Assembly: GCF_021653975.1 (NCBI RefSeq)
Contig: NZ_JAJKFK010000007.1
Location: 372,001 to 436,000 of the forward strand
Length of the DNA stretch: 64,000 bases
Direction: 5' to 3'
DNA from: Amycolatopsis sp. GM8
GTDB taxonomy: Bacteria; Actinomycetota; Actinomycetes; Mycobacteriales; Pseudonocardiaceae
Position 1 is the first letter of the stretch, and every line of letters begins with the position of its first letter. Both the position numbers and the translations under genes were made by a program. Shown here piece by piece: positions 43,972 to 51,116 of this stretch. The notes below the pieces were generated by a model. The model was given only the letters and a program-made list of their open reading frames with translations, made no database searches and had not been told where the DNA came from.

Positions 43972-44640
43972 CTATTGGGCGCAGTGACGGCGCACGGCCG
44001 CGATCATGCTTTCGGTGAGCCAGGCCAGATAGCGCTGTTCGGGCCAGCCGGCCTGGTGTGCGAGCAGGTGGTATTGGGCGACGTGCGCAGTCATCCACAG
44101 TTCGTCGGCGAGTTCGGAAAGGTTCGCGGGCGCTTTGATCACGCCACGCGAGATCAGCAGCCGTAAGCTCGACACGCCTTCGGCCCGCATCGCGTCCATC
44201 TTCGCCGCGTATGCCTCGTCCAACAGTGGTTCGCCGGCGGTCGCGCCGACGAAAGCCCGCCACAGCGCGGCACTGCGCCGGTTGGAATCGGCGAGGTACG
44301 CGCACATCGGTTTCATGAACCCTTCGAGATCCCCGCCGGCGAATGCCTCGCGCAGCTCGGGATTTTCCTGCTCGCGCAGCGGCAGCGCCTGGTCTTCGCC
44401 GACCAGCGCCAGGTCGAAGGCGGCCAGGAACAACTGCGCCTTCGAGCCCTGGGCCTGGACCGTGTCGAGGGAAACTCCGGCCGCGCGGGCAATGTCGCGC
44501 AGCGTCGTATTGGGATACCCGTGCGCGCCGAAGCACTCCCCCGCGACGCTCAGCACACGCAACCTGGTCGCAGCAGCCTGTTGCTTCCTCAGCGGTGACT
44601 TGTACGCGCGCACGGCCGGCGACCGGTGCTCTCTCGCCAT
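43972..44640 (-). CDS. TetR-family regulator
   Basis: 222 aa. HTH: RLRVLSVAGECFGAHGYPNTTLRDIARAAGVSLDTVQAQGSKAQLFLAAFDLAL, where Q-A-Q-G-S-K replaces the common Y-Y-Y-F-G-S-K. Same strand and just upstream of the glycosyltransferase, probably one transcript with autoregulation. Confidence 0.85.
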   Translation of the reverse strand: MAREHRSPAVRAYKSPLRKQQAAATRLRVLSVAGECFGAHGYPNTTLRDIARAAGVSLDTVQAQGSKAQLFLAAFDLALVGEDQALPLREQENPELREAFAGGDLEGFMKPMCAYLADSNRRSAALWRAFVGATAGEPLLDEAYAAKMDAMRAEGVSSLRLLISRGVIKAPANLSELADELWMTAHVAQYHLLAHQAGWPEQRYLAWLTESMIAAVRRHCAQ

Positions 44641-45026
44641 GAATTGGACAGTACCACGTACGGGTGAATCAAGGAGATCGCCGCGACCACCTGGTCGAGG
44701 TTCAGGTCGGGTAAGAAGTCCGGCTGTTCACGTTCGGTGACCCCGCCTGTGCTCTCCGGTGATGCGTCGCGGCTTCCTTCGGTATCCCGCTGATGGCTCC
44801 AAAGCTGCTAATGTTGATCCGCCCAAAAATGAATCCCGTGCCGCCTGCCACTCGGGTGGCACCCCGGTGGTGGGGCTCGCCGGGTGAGCCAACCGCGGTC
44901 GTGCCGCCAACGGTCCCTGTCTCCGCCATCAGTACCGACTATGGCCGGCGACAGCGGCCCGACCGGGATGAGCTTGATCCCCTTCCCACGCATCTCCGCT
45001 GTCGCCGCCGGCGAAGGAGCGAGCAC
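44641..45026. promoter_or_regulatory. 386-bp glnA leader region
   Basis: No convincing gene: the open frame running through it into glnA has no family similarity before 45027. It contains a short hairpin TGCCAC-TCGG-GTGGCA (44846-44861), immediately followed by the riboswitch-like element at 44862-44923, then 100 nt to the glnA start. A -10-like TAATGT lies at 44809-44814. The Shine-Dalgarno GAAGGAG (45013-45019) may pair with CTCCGCC (44921-44927) in an alternative fold. Confidence 0.6.
44862..44923 (+). ncRNA. Fluoride-riboswitch-like element upstream of glnA (element A)
   Basis: 5' strand GGTGGTGGGGCTCGCC (44866-44881), P2 hairpin GCGG-TCGTG-CCGC (44895-44907), then CAACGGTCCCTGTC. P1 can form between GGGGCT and GGTCCC (two G-U pairs). 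The 31 nt from 44891 are almost identical to those of element B at 59.3 kb (AACCGCGGTCGTGCCGC in both). Relative to canonical fluoride aptamers it has G in place of A6 and C in place of U38, a covariation also seen in the crcB element at 48.8 kb. A competing GGCTC/GAGCC hairpin and an extra 9-nt insert make it less canonical. Confidence 0.5.
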
Positions 45027-46451
45027 GTGTTCACCACTGCCGACGAGGTTCTGAGTTTCATCGCCGACGAGGACGTGCGGTTCGTCGACGTCCGGTTCTG
45101 CGACCTGCCGGGCATCATGCAGCACTTCACCGTCCCCGCCGCCGCGTTCGATGCCGGCGCGTTCGCCGAGGGAGTCGCGTTCGACGGGTCGTCGGTGCGC
45201 GGTTTCCAGTCGATCCACGAGTCGGACATGCTGTTGCTGCCCGATCCGTACACGGCGCGGCTGGATCCGTTCCGGGCGGAGAAGACCTTGCTGATGAATT
45301 TCTTCGTGCACGACCCGTTCACTCACGAGTCCTACTCCCGGGACCCGCGCAATATCGCCCGCAAGGCCGAGGCTTATATCGGCGAATCCACCATCGCGGA
45401 CCGCGCCTTTTTCGGGCCGGAGGCGGAGTTCTACATCTTCGATTCGGTTCGCTTCACCAATACTGAGAACACCGCCTTTCACGAAGTGGACTCGATCGAG
45501 GGTTGGTGGAACACCGGAGCCGAGGAGGACGGCGGCAACCAGGGCTACAAGACCCCGTACAAGGCCGGGTATTTCCCGGTGTCGCCTCGCGATCATTTCG
45601 CGGATCTACGGGACGCGATGGTGCTCAACCTGGCCGGCGTGGGCATCGAGGTGGAGAAGGCGCATCACGAGGTCGGCAGCGGCGGCCAGGCCGAGGTCAA
45701 CTACAAGTTCAACACCCTGCTGCACGCCGCCGACGACCTGCAACTGTTCAAGTACATCATCAAGAACACCGCCTGGGACGCGGGCAAAACGGTCACCTTC
45801 ATGCCCAAGCCGCTGTTCAACGACAACGGGTCCGGAATGCACTGCCACCAGTCGTTGTGGGATGAGAACGGCCCATTGTTCTACGACGAATCCGGCTACG
45901 GCGGGCTTTCGGATCTCGGGCGGCACTATGTCGGCGGGATCCTGCATCACGCCCCGAGCCTGCTGGCCTTCACCAATCCGACGGTGAACTCGTATCACCG
46001 GCTCGTGCCCGGGTTCGAAGCGCCGATCAACCTCGTTTACTCACAACGAAACCGTTCGGCCTGCGTGCGCATCCCGGTCACCGGGACCTCGCCGAAGGCC
46101 AAGCGCATCGAGTTCCGCTGCCCCGATTCCTCCGGCAACCCGTATCTCGCGTTCGCGGCGATGCTGATGGCCGGCCTGGACGGGATCAAGAACAAGCTGG
46201 AACCCCCGACGCCGATCGACAAGGACCTCTACGAGCTCCCGCCCGAGGAGGCCCGCGACGTGGCCCAGGTCCCCGGTTCACTGGACGCGGTGATCGACCG
46301 GCTGGAGACCGACCACGAGTTCCTGCTCGCCGGCGGCGTGTTCACCCCCGACGTGATCGAAACCTGGATCGACTTCAAACGCGAACACGAGATCGACCCG
46401 CTGCGGCTGCGCCCGCATCCGTACGAATTCGCCCTCTATTACGACGTGTAA
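45027..46451 (+). CDS. glnA: Glutamine synthetase, type I
   Basis: 474 aa from a GTG at 45027 with GAAGGAG 7 nt upstream. Catalytic signatures: [80 protein letters not shown] and [15 protein letters not shown]. The regulatory Tyr of GSI-beta enzymes is present as Y402 ([11 protein letters not shown]), so adenylylation control is likely. It makes glutamine from glutamate, ammonia and ATP. Isolated from other nitrogen genes. The long leader with a fluoride-riboswitch-like element hints at unusual control. Confidence 0.95.
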   Translation: MFTTADEVLSFIADEDVRFVDVRFCDLPGIMQHFTVPAAAFDAGAFAEGVAFDGSSVRGFQSIHESDMLLLPDPYTARLDPFRAEKTLLMNFFVHDPFTHESYSRDPRNIARKAEAYIGESTIADRAFFGPEAEFYIFDSVRFTNTENTAFHEVDSIEGWWNTGAEEDGGNQGYKTPYKAGYFPVSPRDHFADLRDAMVLNLAGVGIEVEKAHHEVGSGGQAEVNYKFNTLLHAADDLQLFKYIIKNTAWDAGKTVTFMPKPLFNDNGSGMHCHQSLWDENGPLFYDESGYGGLSDLGRHYVGGILHHAPSLLAFTNPTVNSYHRLVPGFEAPINLVYSQRNRSACVRIPVTGTSPKAKRIEFRCPDSSGNPYLAFAAMLMAGLDGIKNKLEPPTPIDKDLYELPPEEARDVAQVPGSLDAVIDRLETDHEFLLAGGVFTPDVIETWIDFKREHEIDPLRLRPHPYEFALYYDV

Positions 46452-46475
46452 AGGCGCGAGCGTGTTCCAGCGCGC

Positions 46476-47393
46476 TCACGGGCGCACGCGAATGACGGTC
46501 TTGCCTTTACGCCGCTGGGTCGGGTTGAGCGCGGGAAGGGCGTCGTCGAGGGTCGTGACGGTGCCAAGGTGCGTGCGAAGGCGCCCATCTCGCACCCGGT
46601 CGACGATTTCCACCAGTTGACTCGGAACGGACTCGACGACGAAGTCGACCGCGAGGCCGTCGACCGGGCGGGTTTCAGCGGGGCCGACCACCGACACCAG
46701 CGTTCCGCCAGGCCGGATGATGCTCGCCGAGCGCCTTTGGATGTCACCGCCGATGACGTCGAAGACCAGGTCGACCCCGCCGATGTCGTCGAGATCCTCG
46801 TGGTCGAGGTCGAGGAACTCGTTCGCGCCGAAGTCGAGCGCCGCCTGGCGGTCCGCCGCCCGCCCGGTACCGATGACGTAGGCGCCGAACTCCCGGGCGA
46901 GTTGCGTCACCACGGATCCGACCGCGCCGGCGGCGCCGTGTGCGAGCACGCTCTGCCCCGCCTGAAGACGACCGTGCTGGAGCAGGCCCTGCCAGGCGGT
47001 CAGGCCGGAGATCGGCAAGCTCGCGCCCACCGTGAAGTCGACGTTCCCCGGCAGCGGCGCAAGGTTGCGTGCCTCGACGGCCGTGTACTCGGCGAGGGTT
47101 CCATCGCGGTGCCAGTCGGTGATGCCGAAAACCCGTTGTCCCAGCGAAAGTCCCGTCGTGCCGTAGCCGAGAGCCGTGACCACGCCCGCGAACTCGTGGC
47201 CGATGATCGCCGGGGCTCGATCGTGACCGGAGCGATCGACCCACGTCGAGGGCCATTCCCACTCGGCGGGGACGAAGCCCGACGCCTGGACTTCAACGAC
47301 GACGTCGTTGATCGCCGGCGTCGGCTCCGGCCGCTCCGCGAGTGCGATTCCAGCTGCTTCCGCGGCCTGATCCGTAGCGACGATTGCCTTCAT
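46476..47393 (-). CDS. Quinone oxidoreductase-like zinc-independent MDR protein
   Basis: 305 aa medium-chain reductase. IIGHEFAGVVTALG, GASLPISGLTAWQGLLQHGRLQAGQSVLAHGAAGAVGSVVTQLA (NADPH-binding A-x-x-G-x-V-G) and FDVIGGDIQRRSASIIRPGGTLVSVVG. No structural or catalytic zinc Cys, as in QorA. Probably reduces quinones or enones. Divergent from a TetR gene across two palindromic operators, so induced by its ligand. Confidence 0.9.
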   Translation of the reverse strand: MKAIVATDQAAEAAGIALAERPEPTPAINDVVVEVQASGFVPAEWEWPSTWVDRSGHDRAPAIIGHEFAGVVTALGYGTTGLSLGQRVFGITDWHRDGTLAEYTAVEARNLAPLPGNVDFTVGASLPISGLTAWQGLLQHGRLQAGQSVLAHGAAGAVGSVVTQLAREFGAYVIGTGRAADRQAALDFGANEFLDLDHEDLDDIGGVDLVFDVIGGDIQRRSASIIRPGGTLVSVVGPAETRPVDGLAVDFVVESVPSQLVEIVDRVRDGRLRTHLGTVTTLDDALPALNPTQRRKGKTVIRVRP

Positions 47394-47422
47394 TGCTGCC
47401 TCCCTGTGTCTCGGACCGTTTT

Positions 47423-47481
47423 TGGGCTTGCAAGCCCACTAGTGGCAGTCAACACGACCCGAATATGGGCTGTCAAGCCCA
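47423..47481. promoter_or_regulatory. Twin TetR operators
   Basis: TGGGCTTGCAAGCCCA (47423-47438) is a perfect 16-bp palindrome; TGGGCTGTCAAGCCCA (47466-47481) is a second copy differing in the two central positions. Centres are 43 bp apart, in the 109 bp between the oxidoreductase and the TetR gene. One site lies close to each start, fitting bidirectional repression. Confidence 0.8.
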
Positions 47482-47502
47482 ATTTGCGATACCGTGTGCG
47501 GT

Positions 47503-48141
47503 ATGAAAGCCAAGACGGACGCTCGGGTACCGCAGAAGCTCACCGGCAAGGGGCAGGCGACCCGGGCCCGCATCCTCGAGCACGCCGCGGAGCTCATCTA
47601 CACCCAGGGCGTGCACGCGACGAACAACGAGCAGCTCCGTCATGCGGCAGGCATCAGCGGGTCGCAGCTCAACCACTACTTCCCGACCAAGGAGAGCCTC
47701 GTCCTCGCGGTCATCGAGTGGCAGGCCGAGCACGTCCTCACGTTCCATCGCGGTGAGCGGTTCACCCACTTCGAAAGCCTGGACTCGCTTCGGGAATGGG
47801 CGGGCTTCTACATCGCCTACGAGCGCTCGTACCAGGAAGGCTGCACCCTCGGCTCACTCGCCAGCGAGATCATCAAGACCGACCTCGACGTTCGCACCGA
47901 ACTCGCGAACGCGTTCGAGCAGTGGAGAGACATCTTCCGCGACGGACTCGAACGGATGCGGACGCTCGGCCGCCTCAGCGCTGACGCGGATCCCACTCGG
48001 CTGGCCCATCTCCTGCTCTCGGCTTTTCAGGGCGGCATGCTCCTCGCCCAAGTCGCCCGCGACATCACCCCGCTGAGAGACGCCCTGCAGGCAGCCATCG
48101 ACCACGTGCAGACATTCGCAACGCCCGATCCAAAGAGCTAG
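47503..48141 (+). CDS. TetR-family regulator
   Basis: 212 aa from the ATG at 47503. HTH: ARILEHAAELIYTQGVHATNNEQLRHAAGISGSQLNHYFPTKESLVLAVIEW. C-terminal TetR_C domain with YQEGCTLGSLASEI, a pattern of the LmrA/YxaF-like group. It likely represses itself and the divergent oxidoreductase through the twin TGGGCT operators. Confidence 0.9.
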   Translation: MKAKTDARVPQKLTGKGQATRARILEHAAELIYTQGVHATNNEQLRHAAGISGSQLNHYFPTKESLVLAVIEWQAEHVLTFHRGERFTHFESLDSLREWAGFYIAYERSYQEGCTLGSLASEIIKTDLDVRTELANAFEQWRDIFRDGLERMRTLGRLSADADPTRLAHLLLSAFQGGMLLAQVARDITPLRDALQAAIDHVQTFATPDPKS

Positions 48142-48142
48142 C

Positions 48143-48658
48143 TCACGGCCGCGGTGCGCCACGCCGGGGCGTGAAAAAGTGGGTCAGCGTGGCACATCCG
48201 GGGTCCACGGTGGTCCAGGCGTCCGGTAGGCGCAGGATGGCGACGGCGCCGGTCGGAAACTTCGTACGAACCTGGTCGAAGAGATCGTCCTGGGCCGGGT
48301 CGGCGAGGTGGAGGGTCACGTCGGGCACGCCCGGGTCGTGCCCGACGATCAACAACCGCGCCACCCAGTCCGGGGTTTCGCGGATCACGGCTAGCACGTC
48401 GGCGCGGTCGGCGGCGTAGAGCCGCTCGTCGTAGGTGACCGGTGGTGAGGCGCCGAGCGCGCCCTCGACGAGTTGCCAGGTTTCGTAGGCGCGGCGGGCG
48501 GTGGAGCAGACGACGTGGTCGGGGATGTTGCCGGTGTCCCGCAGCCAGCGTCCGGTCCGTGGTGCGGCCCGGCGGCCTCGGTCGGCCAGGGGACGTTCAT
48601 GATCGGGGACGTCAGGCCACGCGGACTTGGCGTGGCGCAGGATCATCAGCTGTCGCAT
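48143..48658 (-). CDS. SixA-like histidine phosphatase
   Basis: 171 aa from the ATG at 48658 (a 48676 start is also open). RHG motif LMILRHAKSAWPD, second Arg in STARRAYETWQLVE, late His in LLIVGHDPGVPDVTLHL: the SixA-type phosphohistidine phosphatase branch of the histidine phosphatase superfamily. Housekeeping-like, convergent with the TetR gene (1 bp gap). Confidence 0.88.
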   Translation of the reverse strand: MRQLMILRHAKSAWPDVPDHERPLADRGRRAAPRTGRWLRDTGNIPDHVVCSTARRAYETWQLVEGALGASPPVTYDERLYAADRADVLAVIRETPDWVARLLIVGHDPGVPDVTLHLADPAQDDLFDQVRTKFPTGAVAILRLPDAWTTVDPGCATLTHFFTPRRGAPRP

Positions 48659-48798
48659 CGTTTCCGCCCCCACCATTCACGACTGGGCGTGGAGCACTTC
48701 CCATTTCAGCACAATGGCGGCGGTATTGACGGGGTGCCGCGGCCCGGGACTACGAGTGACGCGCCCGACAAGATCGCCCACCGGTCACGGGTGCCCGC

Positions 48799-48924
48799 TA
48801 AAATGATCGAACCGGTGGTGGAGCCCGCCGTCCCGTTTCGGGAGAACCACAGCGGTCCGCCGCTGTCAATGGCCCCTAACCTTGTGTGTCGGAGTGTGCT
48901 CTGGCCAAGAGTTAGGAGGCGCCG
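48799..48924 (+). promoter_or_regulatory. crcB promoter and Shine-Dalgarno switch
   Basis: TAAAAT (48799-48804) is a good -10 box and would start transcription near 48811, the first base of the riboswitch-like element. The 3' strand of that element, CCCCTAAC (48873-48880), is complementary to GTTAGGAGG (48910-48918), the crcB Shine-Dalgarno, apart from one bulged base. So ribosome access would be lost when that strand is not held in P1. Confidence 0.6.
48812..48882 (+). ncRNA. Fluoride riboswitch, divergent form, upstream of crcB (element E)
   Basis: 5' strand GGTGGTGGAGCCCGCC (48814-48829), an inserted CCCG-TTT-CGGG hairpin, P2 CAGCGG-TCCG-CCGCTG (48850-48865), then TCAATGGCCCCTAAC. Pseudoknot pairing GGTGG/CCGCC is possible. 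The position equivalent to A6 is G and that equivalent to U38 is C, a compensating change. P1 has one A-C mismatch. Genomic context (a fluoride channel operon) strongly supports the call even though the sequence is divergent. Confidence 0.65.
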
Positions 48925-49419
48925 GTGAGCAGCGAGGTGGAGCTGACCGAACCCATCGATCCAGATGTCGACGTGCACGTGCCCGCGCAGCGGCGGGAGC
49001 TGCTTCGCTCGCACGGTGCGGTACTGGTCGTGATCTCTTTCGGTGGCGGGCTCGGCGCGATCGCCCGCTACGGCCTCGCCCAATGGCTGCCCACTCCCGC
49101 CGGCCACTTCCCGTGGAGCACCTTTCTCACCAATGTGCTCGGGTGTTTCCTGATCGGTGTGCTGATGGTGCTGGTCACCGAGGTGTGGTCGGCGCACCGG
49201 CTGGTCCGCCCCTTCCTCGGTGTCGGTGTGCTGGGCGGGTTCACCACGTTCTCCACCTACGCCACCGAGGTCCGCGCGCTCCTGCAGCCCGGCACCGTGG
49301 GCATCGCCGTCGCCTATCTCGCGGGCACCCTCGTGGCGGCGCTGCTCGCCGTCGTGCTGGGTGTGTGGCTCACCCGCGCGGTGACCGGTTCGGATCGCAG
49401 CCCGGAAAGGACGGCGTGA
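48925..49419 (+). CDS. crcB: Fluoride ion channel Fluc, subunit 1
   Basis: 164 aa from a GTG at 48925 with TAGGAGG upstream. Four predicted membrane segments after a 30-residue polar N-terminus. Fluc signatures: [34 protein letters not shown] (conserved Asn) and [12 protein letters not shown] (Phe-box and TMH3 break). Fluc channels are dual-topology dimers that export F-; actinobacteria and Gram-positives often encode two paralogues that form a heterodimer, and the second is at 49759. The extended N-terminus is acidic and unique to this copy. Confidence 0.93.
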   Translation: MSSEVELTEPIDPDVDVHVPAQRRELLRSHGAVLVVISFGGGLGAIARYGLAQWLPTPAGHFPWSTFLTNVLGCFLIGVLMVLVTEVWSAHRLVRPFLGVGVLGGFTTFSTYATEVRALLQPGTVGIAVAYLAGTLVAALLAVVLGVWLTRAVTGSDRSPERTA

Positions 49420-49420
49420 G

Positions 49421-49762
49421 ATGCGGTTGGCAGGCCTTGCGACACGGCTGTCGGTGTTCGTCGGCGAGGACGACAGGTGGCACCACAAGCCGGTCCACCA
49501 CGAGATCGTCAAACGCGCCCGTGACGCCGGGCTGGCCGGGGCGACCGTGTTGCACGGGTGTGAGGGCTACGGCGCCGGCTCGGTCATCCACACCACCCGG
49601 ATCCTCGACCTCACCGAGAACCTTCCGGTAGTCGTGATCATCATCGACGCCGAGGAGAAGATCCGCGCGTTCCTGCCCGAACTGGACGAGTTGGTCGGCG
49701 AAGGCATGGTGACGCTCGAGGACGTCGAGGTCGTCCACTACGCGGGGAGGCCGCTGTCGTGA
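49421..49762 (+). CDS. DUF190 (PII-like) protein
   Basis: 113 aa. [49 protein letters not shown] is the DUF190 signature; the fold is a ferredoxin-like trimer related to PII signalling proteins. DUF190 genes are commonly placed between or beside crcB genes; the function is not established but a sensing or gating role in fluoride export is reasonable. Overlaps crcB2 by 4 bp. A paralogue lies at 58718. Confidence 0.88.
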   Translation: MRLAGLATRLSVFVGEDDRWHHKPVHHEIVKRARDAGLAGATVLHGCEGYGAGSVIHTTRILDLTENLPVVVIIIDAEEKIRAFLPELDELVGEGMVTLEDVEVVHYAGRPLS

Positions 49763-50127
49763 CCGTCGTCCTGGTGTTCGTCGGCGCGATGATCGGCGCA
49801 CCGCTGCGGTACCTGACCGACCGCCTGGTGCAGGCCCGTCATGACAGCCTGTTCCCGTGGGGCACCTTCAGTGTCAACCTCGTCGGCTGCCTGATCCTCG
49901 GCGGCCTCGCGGGCGCCGGGAGCGCGCTGCCCTCGCCGGAGCTGGCCTTGCTGGGCACCGGTTTTTGCGGCGGGCTGACCACCTACAGCACGTTCAGCTA
50001 CGAGACGCTGCGCTTGGTGGAGCAGCGCGCGTACTTCTATGCCGTGACGAACGTCGTCGTGAGCGTCGTTGCCGGGCTGGGTGCCGCCTTGCTCGGGTAC
50101 ACGTTCGTCCACGCCGGAGTCGCCTGA
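49759..50127 (+). CDS. crcB: Fluoride ion channel Fluc, subunit 2
   Basis: 122 aa from a GTG overlapping the DUF190 stop. Four predicted membrane segments; [34 protein letters not shown] and [19 protein letters not shown]. Shorter than the first paralogue and lacking its polar N-terminus. Expected to pair with the 48925 product as a heterodimeric channel. Ends 6 bp before the convergent TetR gene. Confidence 0.93.
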   Translation: MTVVLVFVGAMIGAPLRYLTDRLVQARHDSLFPWGTFSVNLVGCLILGGLAGAGSALPSPELALLGTGFCGGLTTYSTFSYETLRLVEQRAYFYAVTNVVVSVVAGLGAALLGYTFVHAGVA

Positions 50128-50132
50128 GCGGC

Positions 50133-50762
50133 TCAGGACAGCGCCGCGCCCAATTGGGTGGTCAACCACCGTTCGTAGGCTGCCGATGCCCAGCCGCAGC
50201 GGCGGACGAGCCGGTCGTAGACCTCGGGCGCGGTCAGGGTCCAGACGGCATCGACCGCGCCGTCGAATTGGTGTGACGGCAGTTGCCCGCGTTCGGCCAC
50301 GCCGCGCAGGCTGTTGGTGTTGCCGTGCCTGCGTTCGGAGTCGATGGTCGCCACGAAGTTCGCCAGCACCGGGTCGCCGCCGGGGCCGTGTGCGAGCAGC
50401 ACGCCGAGCAGCGGTCCCACTCGGTCGTAGATCACCCGGACCCACGCGGCGTACGCGGCCGCATAGGACGTCACGTCGGTCGCGCCGGTCACCCGCCGGA
50501 ATTCGGGACGCTCGCTCATCGGCGTACCATCCTCGTCACCGGCGAGCATGACGTCGTACACCGCCTTGATGACCTCGGCCTTGCCGCCGACCGAGTTGTA
50601 CACCGTCTGCGGGCTGACGCCCGCGGTTTCGGCGAGCCGACTGATCGTCATTCCCGCGTAGCCTCCCCCGCCGAGGAGCAGCTCACGCGCGGTCCTGACG
50701 ATGTGCGCGCGGGTGGCCTGGGCCCGCTCGGCCCGCTGCGGGGCACGGTACTGCCTTGCCAC
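50133..50762 (-). CDS. TetR-family regulator
   Basis: 209 aa from a GTG at 50762 (MARQYRAPQRAERAQATRAHIV). HTH: MTISRLAETAGVSPQTVYNSVGGKAEVIKAVYDVML. The longer frame upstream runs into the remains of a SnoaL-like gene on the other strand. Target unknown; it may have controlled that broken gene. Confidence 0.85.
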   Translation of the reverse strand: MARQYRAPQRAERAQATRAHIVRTARELLLGGGGYAGMTISRLAETAGVSPQTVYNSVGGKAEVIKAVYDVMLAGDEDGTPMSERPEFRRVTGATDVTSYAAAYAAWVRVIYDRVGPLLGVLLAHGPGGDPVLANFVATIDSERRHGNTNSLRGVAERGQLPSHQFDGAVDAVWTLTAPEVYDRLVRRCGWASAAYERWLTTQLGAALS

Positions 50763-50770
50763 GGCCCCCT

Positions 50771-51116
50771 CGTTCGACGCGATCAACACCGGAGAACTGT
50801 CGGTACTGGACGACCTGGTCACCGAGGACTTCGTCGACCACGGGTCACCGTTCCCGCTGCCGCCCGGTCCGGCGGGCTACCGCCAGATCCTCACCTTCGT
50901 GCACCATGTGCTGGCCATTCGCTACGCCATCGACGACATTTTCGACACCGGCGACCGCGTCGTGATCCGCGCGACCGCCACCGGAATCGGCGTCGATGCC
51001 GTTCACGGCCCGGGCACCGAAGGCAAGCCGTATCAGATGACCACCGTGCACATCTACCGCACTGAAGGCTCGGCGCCCTCCCCGACCCCACCGCCTTCGC
51101 CGACACCGCGAGGTAG
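50771..51116 (+). pseudogene. Broken SnoaL-like/ester cyclase gene
   Basis: Begins abruptly with FDAINTGELSVLDDLVTEDFVDHG, missing the usual 10-12 residue start, because the TetR gene abuts it. Continues with GYRQILTFVHHVLAIRYAIDDIF and MTTVHIYRTEG. The typical C-terminus (LGALPDPTAFADTAR, then TAG at 51114) is present in another frame, so a deletion or frameshift near 51070 separates it. It lies between the TetR and hyc genes and probably makes no product. Confidence 0.7.

Noticed and set aside
44793..45026. N-terminal extension of glutamine synthetase by 78 residues
   Set aside because: The extension is Arg/Pro-rich, unlike any glutamine synthetase, and a GTG with an ideal Shine-Dalgarno lies at the family's normal start.
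46452..46475. Terminator after glnA
   Set aside because: Only a weak GAGCG/CGCTC pairing is visible, without a stable stem, so I do not call it.
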